Shown here in pieces: positions 8,246-17,371 of a stretch of 56,543 nt of DNA. Under the pieces are notes generated by a model that was not told the DNA's origin, did no database searches, and saw only the letters and a program-made list of their open reading frames with translations. The DNA lies in contig JAEZKB010000031.1 in NCBI GenBank assembly GCA_023415605.1, forward strand, positions 1-56,543, written 5' to 3'. Position 1 is the stretch's first letter. Each line of letters opens with the position of its first letter. The translations under genes and the position numbers were made by a program. The DNA is from Pseudomonadota bacterium (lineage in GTDB: Bacteria > Pseudomonadota > Alphaproteobacteria > Rhizobiales > Devosiaceae).

Positions 8246-9445
8246 ATGGCCACGACCGAGGTACGCACGCACCACATGCCGGCAACAGACAACTCTATTC
8301 TCCTCGTTGGCGCCGGCCTCGCCTCGGCCATGATCGCCCATCGGCTGCTGGCGGCGGACCCGGACGTAGTGGTCACAATGGTGGACGAAGCGCTGGTGGC
8401 ATTTGGGGCCCACACCTGGTCGTTTCATCACACCGATCTCGACACATCCGATCTAGACTGGGTGGCACCGCTTATTGCCTGCCAGTGGGTCGGCCAGGAG
8501 GTTCGATTTCAAGCCTTCACACGCCGTTTGACCTCACGTTATGCAAGCCTCACCAGCGAGACGGTGCTGGAACGGACCATCTCCCATCCAAGGATATCGT
8601 TGGTGCTCGGCTCCGCGGCGAGACGGATCGGCGCGCAAACCGTTGAGCTCGCCGATGGAAGGGTGCTGCACGCCTCCTGCGTTATCGATGCAAGGGGTTA
8701 TCGCCCGCACAGTGCGATGGTTCTTGGGCATCAGAAGTTTGTCGGGGTGGAGATCGAGACGAGCGCGCCGCATGGCATCGATTTGCCGGTGATCATGGAT
8801 GCGACGGTCGAGCAAGAGGACGGCTATCGCTTTGTCTACCTGCTTCCGTTCACGGCCAATCGCTTGCTCATCGAGGACACGCGCTATTCCGATGGCGCGG
8901 ACCTGCAGGATGACGACCTCAGGGCAGCGATCGAAACCTATGCGGCGGCGCACGGCTGGAATGACTACACCGTGGTGAGAACGGAACGTGGCGTGCTGCC
9001 GATTTGCCTCGCCTATGACGTCGACCGCTATTGGTCTGAGCAGCCTGAGAACATCCCGCTAGCGGGCATGCGAGCGGGACTCTTCCATCCCACGACCGGT
9101 TACAGCTTGCCCGAAGCGGTTCGCCTGGCAAACCTCGTGGCGCAGAACTGGCCAATCGACAGCGTCAGTCTCGCGAGCAAGATCAGAAGCCATGCGGTGA
9201 AGCGGTCCAGAGCACAGTCCTTCTATCGCTTTCTGAACCGCATGCTCTTTCGCGCTGCCGAGCCGAGCCGGCGACATCTCATTCTGCAGCGGTTCTACCG
9301 TTTGCCTCAGCCCCTGATCGAACGCTTCTATGCCGGAAAGACGACCTTGCTCGACATATGCCGTATCCTGATCGGGCGCCCGCCTGTTCCAGTTCTGCGC
9401 GCCTTCGCCTGCTTTTCGGAACAATCAGCGAGGGTCGGGTCGTGA
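8246..9445 (+). CDS. crtY: lycopene beta-cyclase CrtY
   Basis: A 399-aa flavin-fold enzyme that cyclises both ends of lycopene to give beta-carotene. The N-terminal dinucleotide motif VGAGLASA is at residues 21-27. Other CrtY marks are GAHTWSFH (about 54-61), CVIDARGY, the catalytic-region EDGYRFVYLLPF, and the C-terminal SFYRFLNRMLFRA...RFYRLPQPLIERFYAG. Length is normal for the bacterial CrtY-type (not CrtL) cyclase. The stop codon overlaps the GTG start of crtI. It is the first gene of the crtYIB operon. A second in-frame ATG at 8276 is possible but lacks an SD. Confidence 0.95.
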   Translation: MATTEVRTHHMPATDNSILLVGAGLASAMIAHRLLAADPDVVVTMVDEALVAFGAHTWSFHHTDLDTSDLDWVAPLIACQWVGQEVRFQAFTRRLTSRYASLTSETVLERTISHPRISLVLGSAARRIGAQTVELADGRVLHASCVIDARGYRPHSAMVLGHQKFVGVEIETSAPHGIDLPVIMDATVEQEDGYRFVYLLPFTANRLLIEDTRYSDGADLQDDDLRAAIETYAAAHGWNDYTVVRTERGVLPICLAYDVDRYWSEQPENIPLAGMRAGLFHPTTGYSLPEAVRLANLVAQNWPIDSVSLASKIRSHAVKRSRAQSFYRFLNRMLFRAAEPSRRHLILQRFYRLPQPLIERFYAGKTTLLDICRILIGRPPVPVLRAFACFSEQSARVGS

Positions 9446-10926
9446 GCCGCAGCGCAGCCGTGATTGGCGCCGGCTTCGGTGGCCTCGCCCTTGCGATCCG
9501 GCTTCAAAGCGCGGGCATAGCCACGACCATCTTCGAGAAGCGCGACAAGGTCGGCGGCCGGGCTTATGTCTACGAACAGGATGGGTTCAAATTCGACGGG
9601 GGACCGACGGTCATCACCGACCCCGACTGTCTCGACCAGCTCTGGACGTTGAGCGGTCGCCGCCGGTCCGACTATGTCGAGTTCCTGCCTGTCGCACCCT
9701 TCTATCAGCTCTGCTGGGAGGACGGTTACCGGTTCGACTATGCCAACGATCAATCGGCGATCGACGCACAAATCCGAGCGATCTCGCCGGAGGATGTCGA
9801 GGGCTATCGGCGGTTCCTAGACTATTCGCAGGACCTCTTCCACGAAGGCTATGAAAAGCTCGGCACCGTCCCGTTCCTCAATTTCTGGTCGATGATGAAG
9901 GCGGCGCCACAGCTGGTGCGGCTGGAGAGCCACCGCAGCGTCTATTCCAAGGTGTCGCAATTCATCAGGAACGACAAGCTCCGCCAGGCCTTCAGCTTTC
10001 ATTCGCTGCTGGTGGGCGGCAATCCGTTCGAAACTTCTTCGATCTATGCCCTCATCCATGCGCTGGAGCGTAGGGGCGGCGTCTGGTTCGCTAAGGGCGG
10101 GACCGGGGCGCTCGTGCAAGCGATGGTGCGCCTTTTCGAAGACCTGGGTGGCACGGTTCACCTTAATGCGGAAGTCGATCGGATCGAGACCGAGGGCGAG
10201 CGTGCGGCGGCCGTGGTTCGGCGTGACGGGACCCGTCAACAGTTCGATCAGATCGCCTCCAACGCTGACGTCGTCCACACCTATTCTAAGCTTTTACGGG
10301 GCAGTCCGCGCGGTGAGAGCAACGGCCGCTCGCTGAGCAAGCGCCGCTTCTCGATGTCGCTGTTCGTCATCTATTTCGGCTTGCGGCGTCACCGGCCCGA
10401 ACTGCGCCACCACATGGTCCTCTTCGGTCCCCGCTATCGGGAGCTGATCCACGACATTTTCCACTCGTCCGAATTGCCGGACGACTTCTCGCTCTATCTC
10501 CACAACCCCACGGTGACCGACGACAGTCTCGCCCCGACCGGCCACAGCGCGCACTATGTCCTCTCGCCGGTTCCGCATCTGGGCAAGGCCGATATCGACT
10601 GGGCCGAGATGGGCCCCAAATATCGCGACCGCATCCTCAAATATCTCGACCAGAAGTACATTCCCGGCCTGTTGGACGATCTGGTGACCGTTCATCACAT
10701 CACGCCGTTCGAGTTCCGCGATGACCTCAACTCGCATCTGGGGTCGGCCTTCTCAATCGAGCCGATACTGACGCAGAGTGCGTGGTTCCGGCCGCACAAC
10801 CGGGATGACGTCGTCTCCAACCTTTATATCGTCGGGGCTGGGACCCATCCGGGGGCCGGCATTCCGGGCGTGGTCGGCTCGGCCAAGGCGACGGCAGGGC
10901 TTATGATCGAGGATGCGCGTCGATGA
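9442..10926 (+). CDS. crtI: phytoene desaturase CrtI
   Basis: A 494-aa FAD-dependent desaturase that introduces four double bonds into phytoene, giving lycopene. The N-terminal Rossmann motif VIGAGFGGLALAIRLQ is followed by EKRDKVGGRAY and FKFDGGPTVIT. The C-terminal FAD signature NLYIVGAGTHPGAGIPGV is present. The frame is open upstream to 9358, but the start is best placed at the GTG in the GTGA overlap with crtY, which leaves the Rossmann strand near the N-terminus as in other CrtI proteins. It is translationally coupled on both sides, since crtB starts in its ATGA stop. Confidence 0.95.
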   Translation: MSRSAAVIGAGFGGLALAIRLQSAGIATTIFEKRDKVGGRAYVYEQDGFKFDGGPTVITDPDCLDQLWTLSGRRRSDYVEFLPVAPFYQLCWEDGYRFDYANDQSAIDAQIRAISPEDVEGYRRFLDYSQDLFHEGYEKLGTVPFLNFWSMMKAAPQLVRLESHRSVYSKVSQFIRNDKLRQAFSFHSLLVGGNPFETSSIYALIHALERRGGVWFAKGGTGALVQAMVRLFEDLGGTVHLNAEVDRIETEGERAAAVVRRDGTRQQFDQIASNADVVHTYSKLLRGSPRGESNGRSLSKRRFSMSLFVIYFGLRRHRPELRHHMVLFGPRYRELIHDIFHSSELPDDFSLYLHNPTVTDDSLAPTGHSAHYVLSPVPHLGKADIDWAEMGPKYRDRILKYLDQKYIPGLLDDLVTVHHITPFEFRDDLNSHLGSAFSIEPILTQSAWFRPHNRDDVVSNLYIVGAGTHPGAGIPGVVGSAKATAGLMIEDARR

Positions 10927-11858
10927 GCGATCAGGTCGTCGAGCTGTCCCAGCAGTCCATCGCCAAGGGATCCAAGAGTTTCGCTGCCGCTGCCCGGCTG
11001 TTCGAGCCGGCAACGCGTGATGATTGCGTCATGCTCTACGCCTGGTGCCGGCATTGCGACGATGTCATCGATGGGCAGGAGCTTGGGCACGGGCAGCAGG
11101 CCGACTATCGCGAAGGCCAGCTGGCGCGCCTCGACGCGCTGCGCATCAGCACGGACCGGGCGCTGGTCGAGGGGAAGGCCGACGATCCCATCTTCATGGC
11201 CCTGGCCCGTGTCGCGACGAAGAACGCCATTCCGGCGGCCTATCCGCAGCAGTTGCTTAAGGGCTTCGAGATGGACGTGGCCGGTCGTTCCTACACCACC
11301 ATCGATGATACCTTGGACTATGGCTACCATGTCGCCGGGGTGGTCGGCGTCATGATGGCCATGATCATGGGCACGCGGGATGCGCAGGTGCTCGACAGAG
11401 CCTCCGACCTCGGCATCGCATTCCAGCTCACCAACATCGCCCGCGATGTGATCGACGATGCGCGCAGCGGCCGGGTCTATCTGCCTGCCGAACTGTTACG
11501 GGCGCATGGCGTGACCGAAGTGGACGCCGATGATCGGGCACAATGGCCCCGGCTGCACGCGGCTGCTCTGCAGCTGCTCGATATTGCCGAGCCGTACTAT
11601 CGATCCGCTCTGGCGGGGCTGCCGGCCCTGTCATTGCGATCCGCCTGGGCGATTGGCGCCGCGCGCCGGGTCTATCGCGAGATCGGCCAGAAGCTGCGCC
11701 GCGAGGGCCCCGATGCCTGGGCTCAGCGGGTGTCGACGAGCAAGGCCGAAAAGTCCAAGCTCCTCGTAACGGGGCTGGTGGATGCGCTCGCTTCCCGCGG
11801 CTCGCGGACATCAGTCTCGCGTGCCGGCCTCTACGGCCGTCCGCTGCCTGATCAGTGA
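10923..11858 (+). CDS. crtB: phytoene synthase CrtB
   Basis: A 311-aa prenyl synthase of the squalene/phytoene family that condenses two geranylgeranyl diphosphates to phytoene. The first Asp-rich motif DDVID is at residues 46-50 and the second, DVIDDARSGRVYLP, is near residue 175, both needed to hold Mg2+ and diphosphate. FQLTNIARD directly precedes the second motif, as in all CrtB. The gene starts inside the crtI stop codon and its 3' end overlaps the end of the convergent crtZ gene by seven bases, so there is no room for a classical terminator between the two operons. Confidence 0.95.
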   Translation: MSDQVVELSQQSIAKGSKSFAAAARLFEPATRDDCVMLYAWCRHCDDVIDGQELGHGQQADYREGQLARLDALRISTDRALVEGKADDPIFMALARVATKNAIPAAYPQQLLKGFEMDVAGRSYTTIDDTLDYGYHVAGVVGVMMAMIMGTRDAQVLDRASDLGIAFQLTNIARDVIDDARSGRVYLPAELLRAHGVTEVDADDRAQWPRLHAAALQLLDIAEPYYRSALAGLPALSLRSAWAIGAARRVYREIGQKLRREGPDAWAQRVSTSKAEKSKLLVTGLVDALASRGSRTSVSRAGLYGRPLPDQ

Positions 11859-12379
11859 ACTGAAGGCCGCGGCTCGTCTGCTTCGGCCGGCGCCGCGTAG
11901 GGTTTCTTGCCCCGGTCCAGTTCCTTGACCAGCACATCGACGGGCGGAGCGTAGATGAAGCCGAAGCTCACACAACCATCCTTGCCTTCCACCGCATGAT
12001 GGAGGCGATGGGCCTGATATAGCCGCTTGAGATAACCCTTCCGCGGGACGTAGCGAAACGGCCAGCGCTGGTGCACGAGACCGTCATGGGCGACGAAATA
12101 GAGCACTCCGTAGATGGTAATGCCCAACGCTATCCACCAGAGTGGCTGCCAGAAAATGGCCCCGACAGAGAATAGCGCGATGGCAAACAGCGCGAAGACA
12201 ACGGCATAGAGGTCGTTCTTTTCGAAGCCGGGTTCGTGCGGCTCGTGGTGCGACTTGTGCCAGCCCCACCCAAGATCGCCATGCATGATGTACTTGTGCG
12301 CCCACCAGGCAAAGAACTCCATGAACGCCACGGTGCCAATGACGATCAATGCCGGCACAACGAAGTCGAGCAGAACCAT
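11852..12379 (-). CDS. crtZ: beta-carotene 3-hydroxylase CrtZ
   Basis: A 175-aa di-iron membrane hydroxylase of the fatty-acid-hydroxylase superfamily that adds 3-OH groups to the beta-ionone rings. Histidine clusters HKYIMH (residues 28-33), HKSHHEPH (41-48), HDGLVH and HRLHH are all present, interleaved with hydrophobic helices. It is the last gene of the crtE-ABC-crtW-crtZ operon, starting 14 bases after crtW. With CrtW it completes the path from beta-carotene to astaxanthin. Intact length and all histidine boxes support an active enzyme. Confidence 0.95.
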   Translation of the reverse strand: MVLLDFVVPALIVIGTVAFMEFFAWWAHKYIMHGDLGWGWHKSHHEPHEPGFEKNDLYAVVFALFAIALFSVGAIFWQPLWWIALGITIYGVLYFVAHDGLVHQRWPFRYVPRKGYLKRLYQAHRLHHAVEGKDGCVSFGFIYAPPVDVLVKELDRGKKPYAAPAEADEPRPSVH

Positions 12380-12393
12380 CTCACATCCTCAGA

Positions 12394-13161
12394 TCAGGAT
12401 ACGCTTTGCGCGGTCAGGCTATCCCTGAACTGCGGCAACTTCCACCATGGCACCCACGGCCGCTCATGATGCTCGTGATGATAGCCGAAATGAAAGCACG
12501 TCAGCAAAGACAGGAGCCACGGCAGGTCGTTGCTGCGCGACCGATGATGATCGCCAAATTCGTCACTGTCGAGGTGATGCGGCTGGTAGGTGCCGAAGTA
12601 GAAGAGTTGCAACGAGGAGAGGATCGCCGGTAGCGCCCAGAATAGCAGGATGTTCGGCCAGCGCTGCCAGAGGATCAGCATGTAGACAACGACCACGATG
12701 GTCAGCAGGCCGAACTCCCGCCACCCGAAGTAGGTGCGGAAGAACGTCAGGTACCAGGGCCAGAACGCGCTCGGATGGTTGGCGTCGAAATCCGGATCCT
12801 TGTCCGTGCCGGCATATCGATGATGCTGGTGATGGCTTTCGTTGAGCTTGGCATAGGAGAAGCCAGCGTAAAGTCCGACGCAGAGGGTGCCGATCAGACG
12901 GTTCAGCCCGGGGCTGCGGGGGATGAGCGAACCATGCATGCTGTCATGCGCGACGATGAAAAGGCCCACCGACAACCATGTCTGCACCGCAATGACGATC
13001 GGCGCCCAGAGCCACAAGCCGGGTTGAGACCAGTCGACAAAGAAGATCGCGGAGAGGTGCAGGACGAGCCACGAGCCGATAATCAGAGCTGCCAGCACCA
13101 GGCCGACGGTCACGTCACGGCTGCTGAGGTTGGCTGCTGCCTTAGGGTTAGCCAGGACCAT
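12394..13161 (-). CDS. crtW: beta-carotene 4-ketolase CrtW
   Basis: A 255-aa membrane di-iron enzyme that oxidises C4 of beta-ionone rings to a ketone. The histidine boxes of the CrtW type are visible: HDSMH at residues 72-76, HHQHHRYAG at 110-118 and YHHEHHERP near 227-235, together with the conserved FFRTYFGWRE segment and PHHLDSDEFGDHHRSR. It lies nine bases after the ABC permease and 14 before crtZ, so it is read from the crtE promoter. The presence of both CrtW and CrtZ predicts canthaxanthin, zeaxanthin or astaxanthin, depending on their relative activity. Confidence 0.95.
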   Translation of the reverse strand: MVLANPKAAANLSSRDVTVGLVLAALIIGSWLVLHLSAIFFVDWSQPGLWLWAPIVIAVQTWLSVGLFIVAHDSMHGSLIPRSPGLNRLIGTLCVGLYAGFSYAKLNESHHQHHRYAGTDKDPDFDANHPSAFWPWYLTFFRTYFGWREFGLLTIVVVVYMLILWQRWPNILLFWALPAILSSLQLFYFGTYQPHHLDSDEFGDHHRSRSNDLPWLLSLLTCFHFGYHHEHHERPWVPWWKLPQFRDSLTAQSVS

Positions 13162-13170
13162 CTTGTCCTC

Positions 13171-14370
13171 CTAGATGCGGAGCCGCCACCGCGATACCAC
13201 CACGGCAACCAGTACGCCGCTGATCGCGAGGCCTACGAGCGGAACCAGTGACGAGACCAACGAGGCGAACGCCTCATCCCGCCACAGCACCCCCTGATAC
13301 GCCTCTATCGACCAGGCGTTTGGAGTGTACCACCCGATATCCTGTAACCAAGGCGGCATCATGAAGCGCGGCACCATGGACCCGCCGATGGCCGAAAAGA
13401 CGAGGACCACGAACGTTGAAATGGTCTGCGCTTGCTGCTTGGAGGTGCAGGCCGAGGCCACCGCCAGCCCCAGACCTGCCGCAGCGCCCGACGAAAGTGC
13501 GGTGATGACCAGCCAGGCCGGCAACTGGGCGACAAAGTCGACGCCGTAGAGCAGGGCCGCGACCACAAAGATCAACGCAACCTGAACGATGCCCTGAATG
13601 GTCAGAAAGAGGAATTTGCCAAGCACGACGACATCGGTGCTCGCTGGACCAACGGCCAGCCGATCGATGATCCCGGAATCCCGCTCCTCGATGAGCGTTG
13701 CCGCCCCCTGCATCGCAGAAAAGAGCAGGAACAGGATGGCGACCGCGCCGGCATAGTAAGTGATCGTGGCTGCGGCACTCCCGCCGCCCGACAGTGTCTC
13801 GGTGACGACGACACCCGCCGTCTCCTCGGGCGGCTCTTCGGCCATGGCCGCTATCGCCTGGCTGAGGCGTGCAGCCTGTTCCGGGCTGAAGCCTCCCACC
13901 AGCGCCTCGATGGCCGGCGCGGTCCGGGAGATGCCGACATCCACCAGCTGTCCCGCCAATAGTCGCTGCACCTGGCCGGCAACGATCGCGCCACCCATGA
14001 CTTTGCCAGGGTCGACCAGCACCAGGAGAGGCGACTCGTCCGTGTCGTCCTCAAGGTTGCCGCGCAGGATCAGCCCGACATCCGCCTTGCCCTGCATGAC
14101 GGCCTGCCGCACCTCCGCTTCGGTCTGATACGATGTCGGAAGCATGCGAAAGCTGGGTTCGGCCCGCACCGCCGCTTCGAACCGCCGGGCGACATCAGAC
14201 GTCTGTGCACTGCCATAGGCCAGCTTGAGGCGCAGTTCGTCGCCGCTCGTGCCCGAAAAGATCGCGGCGAAGATCACGAAGATCATAGGCGGCAGCAAGA
14301 ACGCCATAGCCAGTGCGCCACGATCCCGCACGAGGCCGAGCGCCATGACTTTGAGCATGGCGAGGATCAT
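13171..14370 (-). CDS. ABC-2 type exporter permease embedded in crt operon
   Basis: A 399-aa ABC-2 permease of the class with a large extracytoplasmic domain. One membrane segment lies at about residues 18-38, a soluble periplasmic region at about 45-200 (LAYGSAQ, ADVGLILRGN, LLVLVDPGKVMGG), and five more hydrophobic segments between about 205 and 395. The conserved LIEERDSGIIDRLAVGPAS loop that contacts the ATPase follows the second segment. The start overlaps the stop of the ATPase gene and crtW follows after nine bases, so it is locked into the carotenoid operon. Relatives export drugs, lipids or peptides. A carotenoid, polar lipid or pigment-related substrate is inferred only from context. 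Confidence 0.85.
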   Translation of the reverse strand: MILAMLKVMALGLVRDRGALAMAFLLPPMIFVIFAAIFSGTSGDELRLKLAYGSAQTSDVARRFEAAVRAEPSFRMLPTSYQTEAEVRQAVMQGKADVGLILRGNLEDDTDESPLLVLVDPGKVMGGAIVAGQVQRLLAGQLVDVGISRTAPAIEALVGGFSPEQAARLSQAIAAMAEEPPEETAGVVVTETLSGGGSAAATITYYAGAVAILFLLFSAMQGAATLIEERDSGIIDRLAVGPASTDVVVLGKFLFLTIQGIVQVALIFVVAALLYGVDFVAQLPAWLVITALSSGAAAGLGLAVASACTSKQQAQTISTFVVLVFSAIGGSMVPRFMMPPWLQDIGWYTPNAWSIEAYQGVLWRDEAFASLVSSLVPLVGLAISGVLVAVVVSRWRLRI

Positions 14371-15344
14371 TTCGGCGCCACCTCAGCGCCCCTGCGCGTC
14401 AGCTTGAGAAACAGGGTGTCGAGGCCGGGCTTCCGGTGCCGGATCTCCCTGGCATCGACGCCAAGCCGCGTCAGCCGCACCGAGAGATTGTTGACCACGG
14501 CATCATCGGCATCGCCATAGATCGTCCAACTCATGCCGGCATTGCCGGACGAGAATCCGGCCCTGGTCAGGGCATTGCGCTGGGCCTCCGTTGCGGCTCG
14601 CCGCAGCTCGATGACGATGACCGCCTGGTTTCCGAAATGGTCGTCGACCAGGTCCTGCGGCTTGCCGCTGAGTTCGATGCGGCCATCGAGCAGAAAGCCC
14701 ACTCGTGTGCAGATCGCCTCAGCTTGTTCGAGGTCGTGGGTCGCGATCAGCACGCCCATGCCGCCGCCGGCCAACTGGCTGATCAAGTCATGCAGGTCGT
14801 TGCGTGCATCGACATCGACGCCGACGGTCGGTTCGTCGAGGATGAGCAACGCCGGATTGTGGAGGATCGCCGCGGCGATGTTGGCGCGTCGCTTCCATCC
14901 TCCTGAAAGGATCGCTACACGGTCATGGCTGCGGGTGGCGAGTCTTGCCACGTCCAGCGCCCATTCCACAGCCTCTCTGGTTGCCGACGCCGAAAGACCG
15001 GAGAGCCGGGCAAATGCCACGAGGTTTTCCTCGACGGTCAGGTGCGGATAAAGACCGATCTCCTGGGGAACCAGACCAACCCGGTTGAGCGTGGCGCGCT
15101 CGCGGTTTGGCCGGCCTTCGATGCTGACAGTGCCGCTTGCCGGTCGGACCCGGCCGCAGATGGTGCGGATCAACGTGGTCTTGCCGGCGCCGTTGGGACC
15201 CAACAGGCCGACCACGGCTCCCCTCTCGATCCTGAGGTCGAGACCGTGCAGCACCTGCCGGTGGCGATAGGACACGTCGAGCCCCTTCACCTCGAGTACG
15301 GGCACCGCCTCTCGTGTCACGTCGCTGAGGGCAGGTGCGATCAA
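14367..15344 (-). CDS. ABC exporter ATPase embedded in crt operon
   Basis: A 325-aa nucleotide-binding subunit, DrrA/NatA-like. Walker A GPNGAGKTT is at residues 49-57, the signature reads LSGGWKRR (Trp in place of the usual Gln), and Walker B is LLILDEPTVGVD followed by ATHDLEQAE. After the ATPase domain there is a C-terminal extension of about 80 residues, common in drug and lipid exporters. The start is uncertain: a TTG that overlaps the crtE stop (TTGA, used here) fits the coupled organisation; GTG at 15320 or 15305 are alternatives. The frame is open to 15452, but that part lies inside crtE. It is coupled to crtE upstream and to the permease downstream. Confidence 0.85.
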   Translation of the reverse strand: MIAPALSDVTREAVPVLEVKGLDVSYRHRQVLHGLDLRIERGAVVGLLGPNGAGKTTLIRTICGRVRPASGTVSIEGRPNRERATLNRVGLVPQEIGLYPHLTVEENLVAFARLSGLSASATREAVEWALDVARLATRSHDRVAILSGGWKRRANIAAAILHNPALLILDEPTVGVDVDARNDLHDLISQLAGGGMGVLIATHDLEQAEAICTRVGFLLDGRIELSGKPQDLVDDHFGNQAVIVIELRRAATEAQRNALTRAGFSSGNAGMSWTIYGDADDAVVNNLSVRLTRLGVDAREIRHRKPGLDTLFLKLTRRGAEVAPK

Positions 15345-16246
15345 ACCGCGGAGCTCAGCTTGAAGTGTCGGTCCAGGAGCAATCTGAACGGCGCAGTGTC
15401 GACGCCGCTCAGTTCCAGCGCCTGGTCGGCACGGGCAAGATGAGCAAGGCATGCTTGCCTTGTCTCCTCGATGCCTAGGAGACTGACGACGTTGGTCTTG
15501 CGCTCGTCCTTGCGCACATCCTTGCCGACGTCCTCCGCCACCGCGGTGCGGTCGGCGATATCGTCGGCGAGTTGGAACGCCAGCCCGAGTTCACGGGCGA
15601 AATCCCGGATATGGGATAGGTTCTCGGGGCTCATGTCGGCCAGCACCCCACCCATCTCGGCTGCTGCACAGAACAAGACGCCGGTCTTGAGCCAGTTGAG
15701 GTGCTCGGCGGACGCCCGGTCGCCATCGACATTCCCCAGTATGTCGAGCTCCTGACCGGCGACGAGGCCGTTCCACCCCACGGCCTCCTCGAGGATCGAT
15801 ATCAGACGCAGCTTCTTGGCGGGATCATCCACATCAAGCGCGGCCAGCACGCCGAAGGCCCGGTTGAGGAGAGCGACCGAGGCAAGGATCGCGGTGGCTT
15901 CGCCAAACACCCGATGGGTGGCCTCCCGGCCGCGCCGGGTGAGGGCGTCATCCATGCATGGCAAGTCGTCGAGGATCAGGGAGGCCGTATGGACCATTTC
16001 CACCGCTGCCCCAACCTGCACCGCAGCAGCATTGAGTGACGAGCCGGCGGCGACCAGATGCACGATAGTAGGCCGCACCCGCTTGCTCGGCCCGACCAGA
16101 GCGTAGGTCACCGCATCACGCAGGGATTTAGGTGTCGGCGGCGGCAGATCGACTGCCGACACGAGGTAGTCCTCGATCGCCCCGCGCACCGCTGCGAGCG
16201 TGTCGAGAAGCTTCGGGTCTGATGTTGCCAGGCCAGGTGTTCCCAT
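15341..16246 (-). CDS. crtE: geranylgeranyl diphosphate synthase CrtE
   Basis: A 301-aa trans-prenyl chain-elongating enzyme that makes C20-PP from farnesyl diphosphate and IPP. The first Asp-rich motif, DDLPCMDD, at residues 93-100, has the four-residue spacing of bacterial GGPP and FPP synthases; the second, DDIAD, is at 228-232. The conserved GPSKRVRP (52-59) and GQELD are present. It is the first gene of an operon with the ABC exporter, crtW and crtZ, and diverges from idi2 across a gap of 93 bases. The genomic context favours CrtE over a housekeeping FPP synthase. Confidence 0.92.
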   Translation of the reverse strand: MGTPGLATSDPKLLDTLAAVRGAIEDYLVSAVDLPPPTPKSLRDAVTYALVGPSKRVRPTIVHLVAAGSSLNAAAVQVGAAVEMVHTASLILDDLPCMDDALTRRGREATHRVFGEATAILASVALLNRAFGVLAALDVDDPAKKLRLISILEEAVGWNGLVAGQELDILGNVDGDRASAEHLNWLKTGVLFCAAAEMGGVLADMSPENLSHIRDFARELGLAFQLADDIADRTAVAEDVGKDVRKDERKTNVVSLLGIEETRQACLAHLARADQALELSGVDTAPFRLLLDRHFKLSSAV

Positions 16247-16339
16247 GACTAATGCTGATCAAACCTTTTGCCCGCTGTCTATTCAAACTCTGCGCAACCG
16301 GTCATTGTGACTGTAATTCGGGGGTAAGGGCCGCCTAAC

Positions 16340-17371
16340 TTGCTGACAGACAGGAAGAACCAACATCTCGACGTGGTGTTGAGCGGGAAGGGTGCCGCCA
16401 ACTCGGTCACGACGGGATTTGAGCGGTTCACCTTCGTCCACAACGCTCTCCCCGAGCTTCATCTCGACGACGTGGACATTTCAACGCAGTTTTTGGGCAA
16501 AGCGTTGAAAGCGCCGCTATTGGTCAGCTCGATGACCGGTGGGCCCGCGCGAGCCGCAGACATCAACCGCAATCTTGCTGTTGCATGTCAGGAGCTTGGC
16601 ATCGCCATGGCCGTCGGATCGCAGCGCGTGGCCATCGAGAGTTCGGACGCAGCAGGTCTGGGCAAGGAGTTGCGTCGCCTTGCGCCGAGCATTCCGTTGA
16701 TTGGGAACTTTGGTGCTGCACAGCTCAATAGGGGCTTCAGCTTGCACCAGGCGCAGCGCGCCGTCGAGATGATCGAGGCGGACGCGTTGATCATTCACCT
16801 CAACCCACTGCAGGAGGCGGTACAGCCGGAAGGTGATCGGGACTGGCGTGGCATTCTCGACAAGATTGCCGGACTGGTGCGCGTGCTTGGCGTTCCTATC
16901 ATCGTCAAGGAGGTGGGCGCCGGGATCTCCGGCGACGTCGCAAGGCGCCTGGTTGATATTGGCGTCAAGGTCATCGATGTTGCTGGTGCCGGCGGCACGA
17001 GTTGGGCCGCCGTTGAGGCGGAGCGTATCGCAGACCCCGTCGTAGCCTCGGTCGCACGCGCTTTCGCCGGCTGGGGTCAGCCAACTGCGGATGCCTTGCG
17101 GGACGTAGTCGCCCGATGCCCCGACGCCCTGGTCATTGCATCGGGAGGTATCCGCGACGGCATCGACTGTGCGAAAGCACTTCGGCTGGGCGCCGGCGTC
17201 GTGGGACAGGCTGCCGGTGTGCTTGGGGCCGCCATGACATCCGCCGACGCCGTTGTCTCACATTTCTCGGCCATAACCAGTCAGCTGCGAATCTGCTGCT
17301 TCTGTACGGGTTCCGCGGATCTCGACGCACTTCGCCGCGCGCCGTTCCTGTCTTCAGGGGCGCTGATATGA
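16340..17371 (+). CDS. fni: type 2 isopentenyl-diphosphate delta-isomerase
   Basis: A 343-aa FMN- and NADPH-dependent isomerase that interconverts IPP and DMAPP and so feeds CrtE. Family marks are the N-terminal RKNQHLDVVL, then FVHNALPEL, SSMTGG (about residues 63-68), MAVGSQRVAI and the phosphate-binding ASGGIRDG and VIDVAGAGGTSWAAVE segments. Translation is taken from a TTG with GGGGTAAGGG nine bases before it. The gene diverges from crtE, and its ATGA stop is the start of the next, unrecognised gene. Alphaproteobacteria with the MEP pathway often lack an essential isomerase, so its role is to balance precursors for pigment. Confidence 0.93.
   Translation: MLTDRKNQHLDVVLSGKGAANSVTTGFERFTFVHNALPELHLDDVDISTQFLGKALKAPLLVSSMTGGPARAADINRNLAVACQELGIAMAVGSQRVAIESSDAAGLGKELRRLAPSIPLIGNFGAAQLNRGFSLHQAQRAVEMIEADALIIHLNPLQEAVQPEGDRDWRGILDKIAGLVRVLGVPIIVKEVGAGISGDVARRLVDIGVKVIDVAGAGGTSWAAVEAERIADPVVASVARAFAGWGQPTADALRDVVARCPDALVIASGGIRDGIDCAKALRLGAGVVGQAAGVLGAAMTSADAVVSHFSAITSQLRICCFCTGSADLDALRRAPFLSSGALI

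Noticed and set aside
7493..8431. A longer TetR frame starting at 8431.
   Set aside because: The extra N-terminus crosses the operator and promoter and lacks the TetR pattern; the HTH fits a start at 8119.
16247..16339. A CrtJ/PpsR- or LitR-type light-response site between crtE and idi2.
   Set aside because: No TGT-N12-ACA pair or comparable motif could be found in the 93-base spacer.
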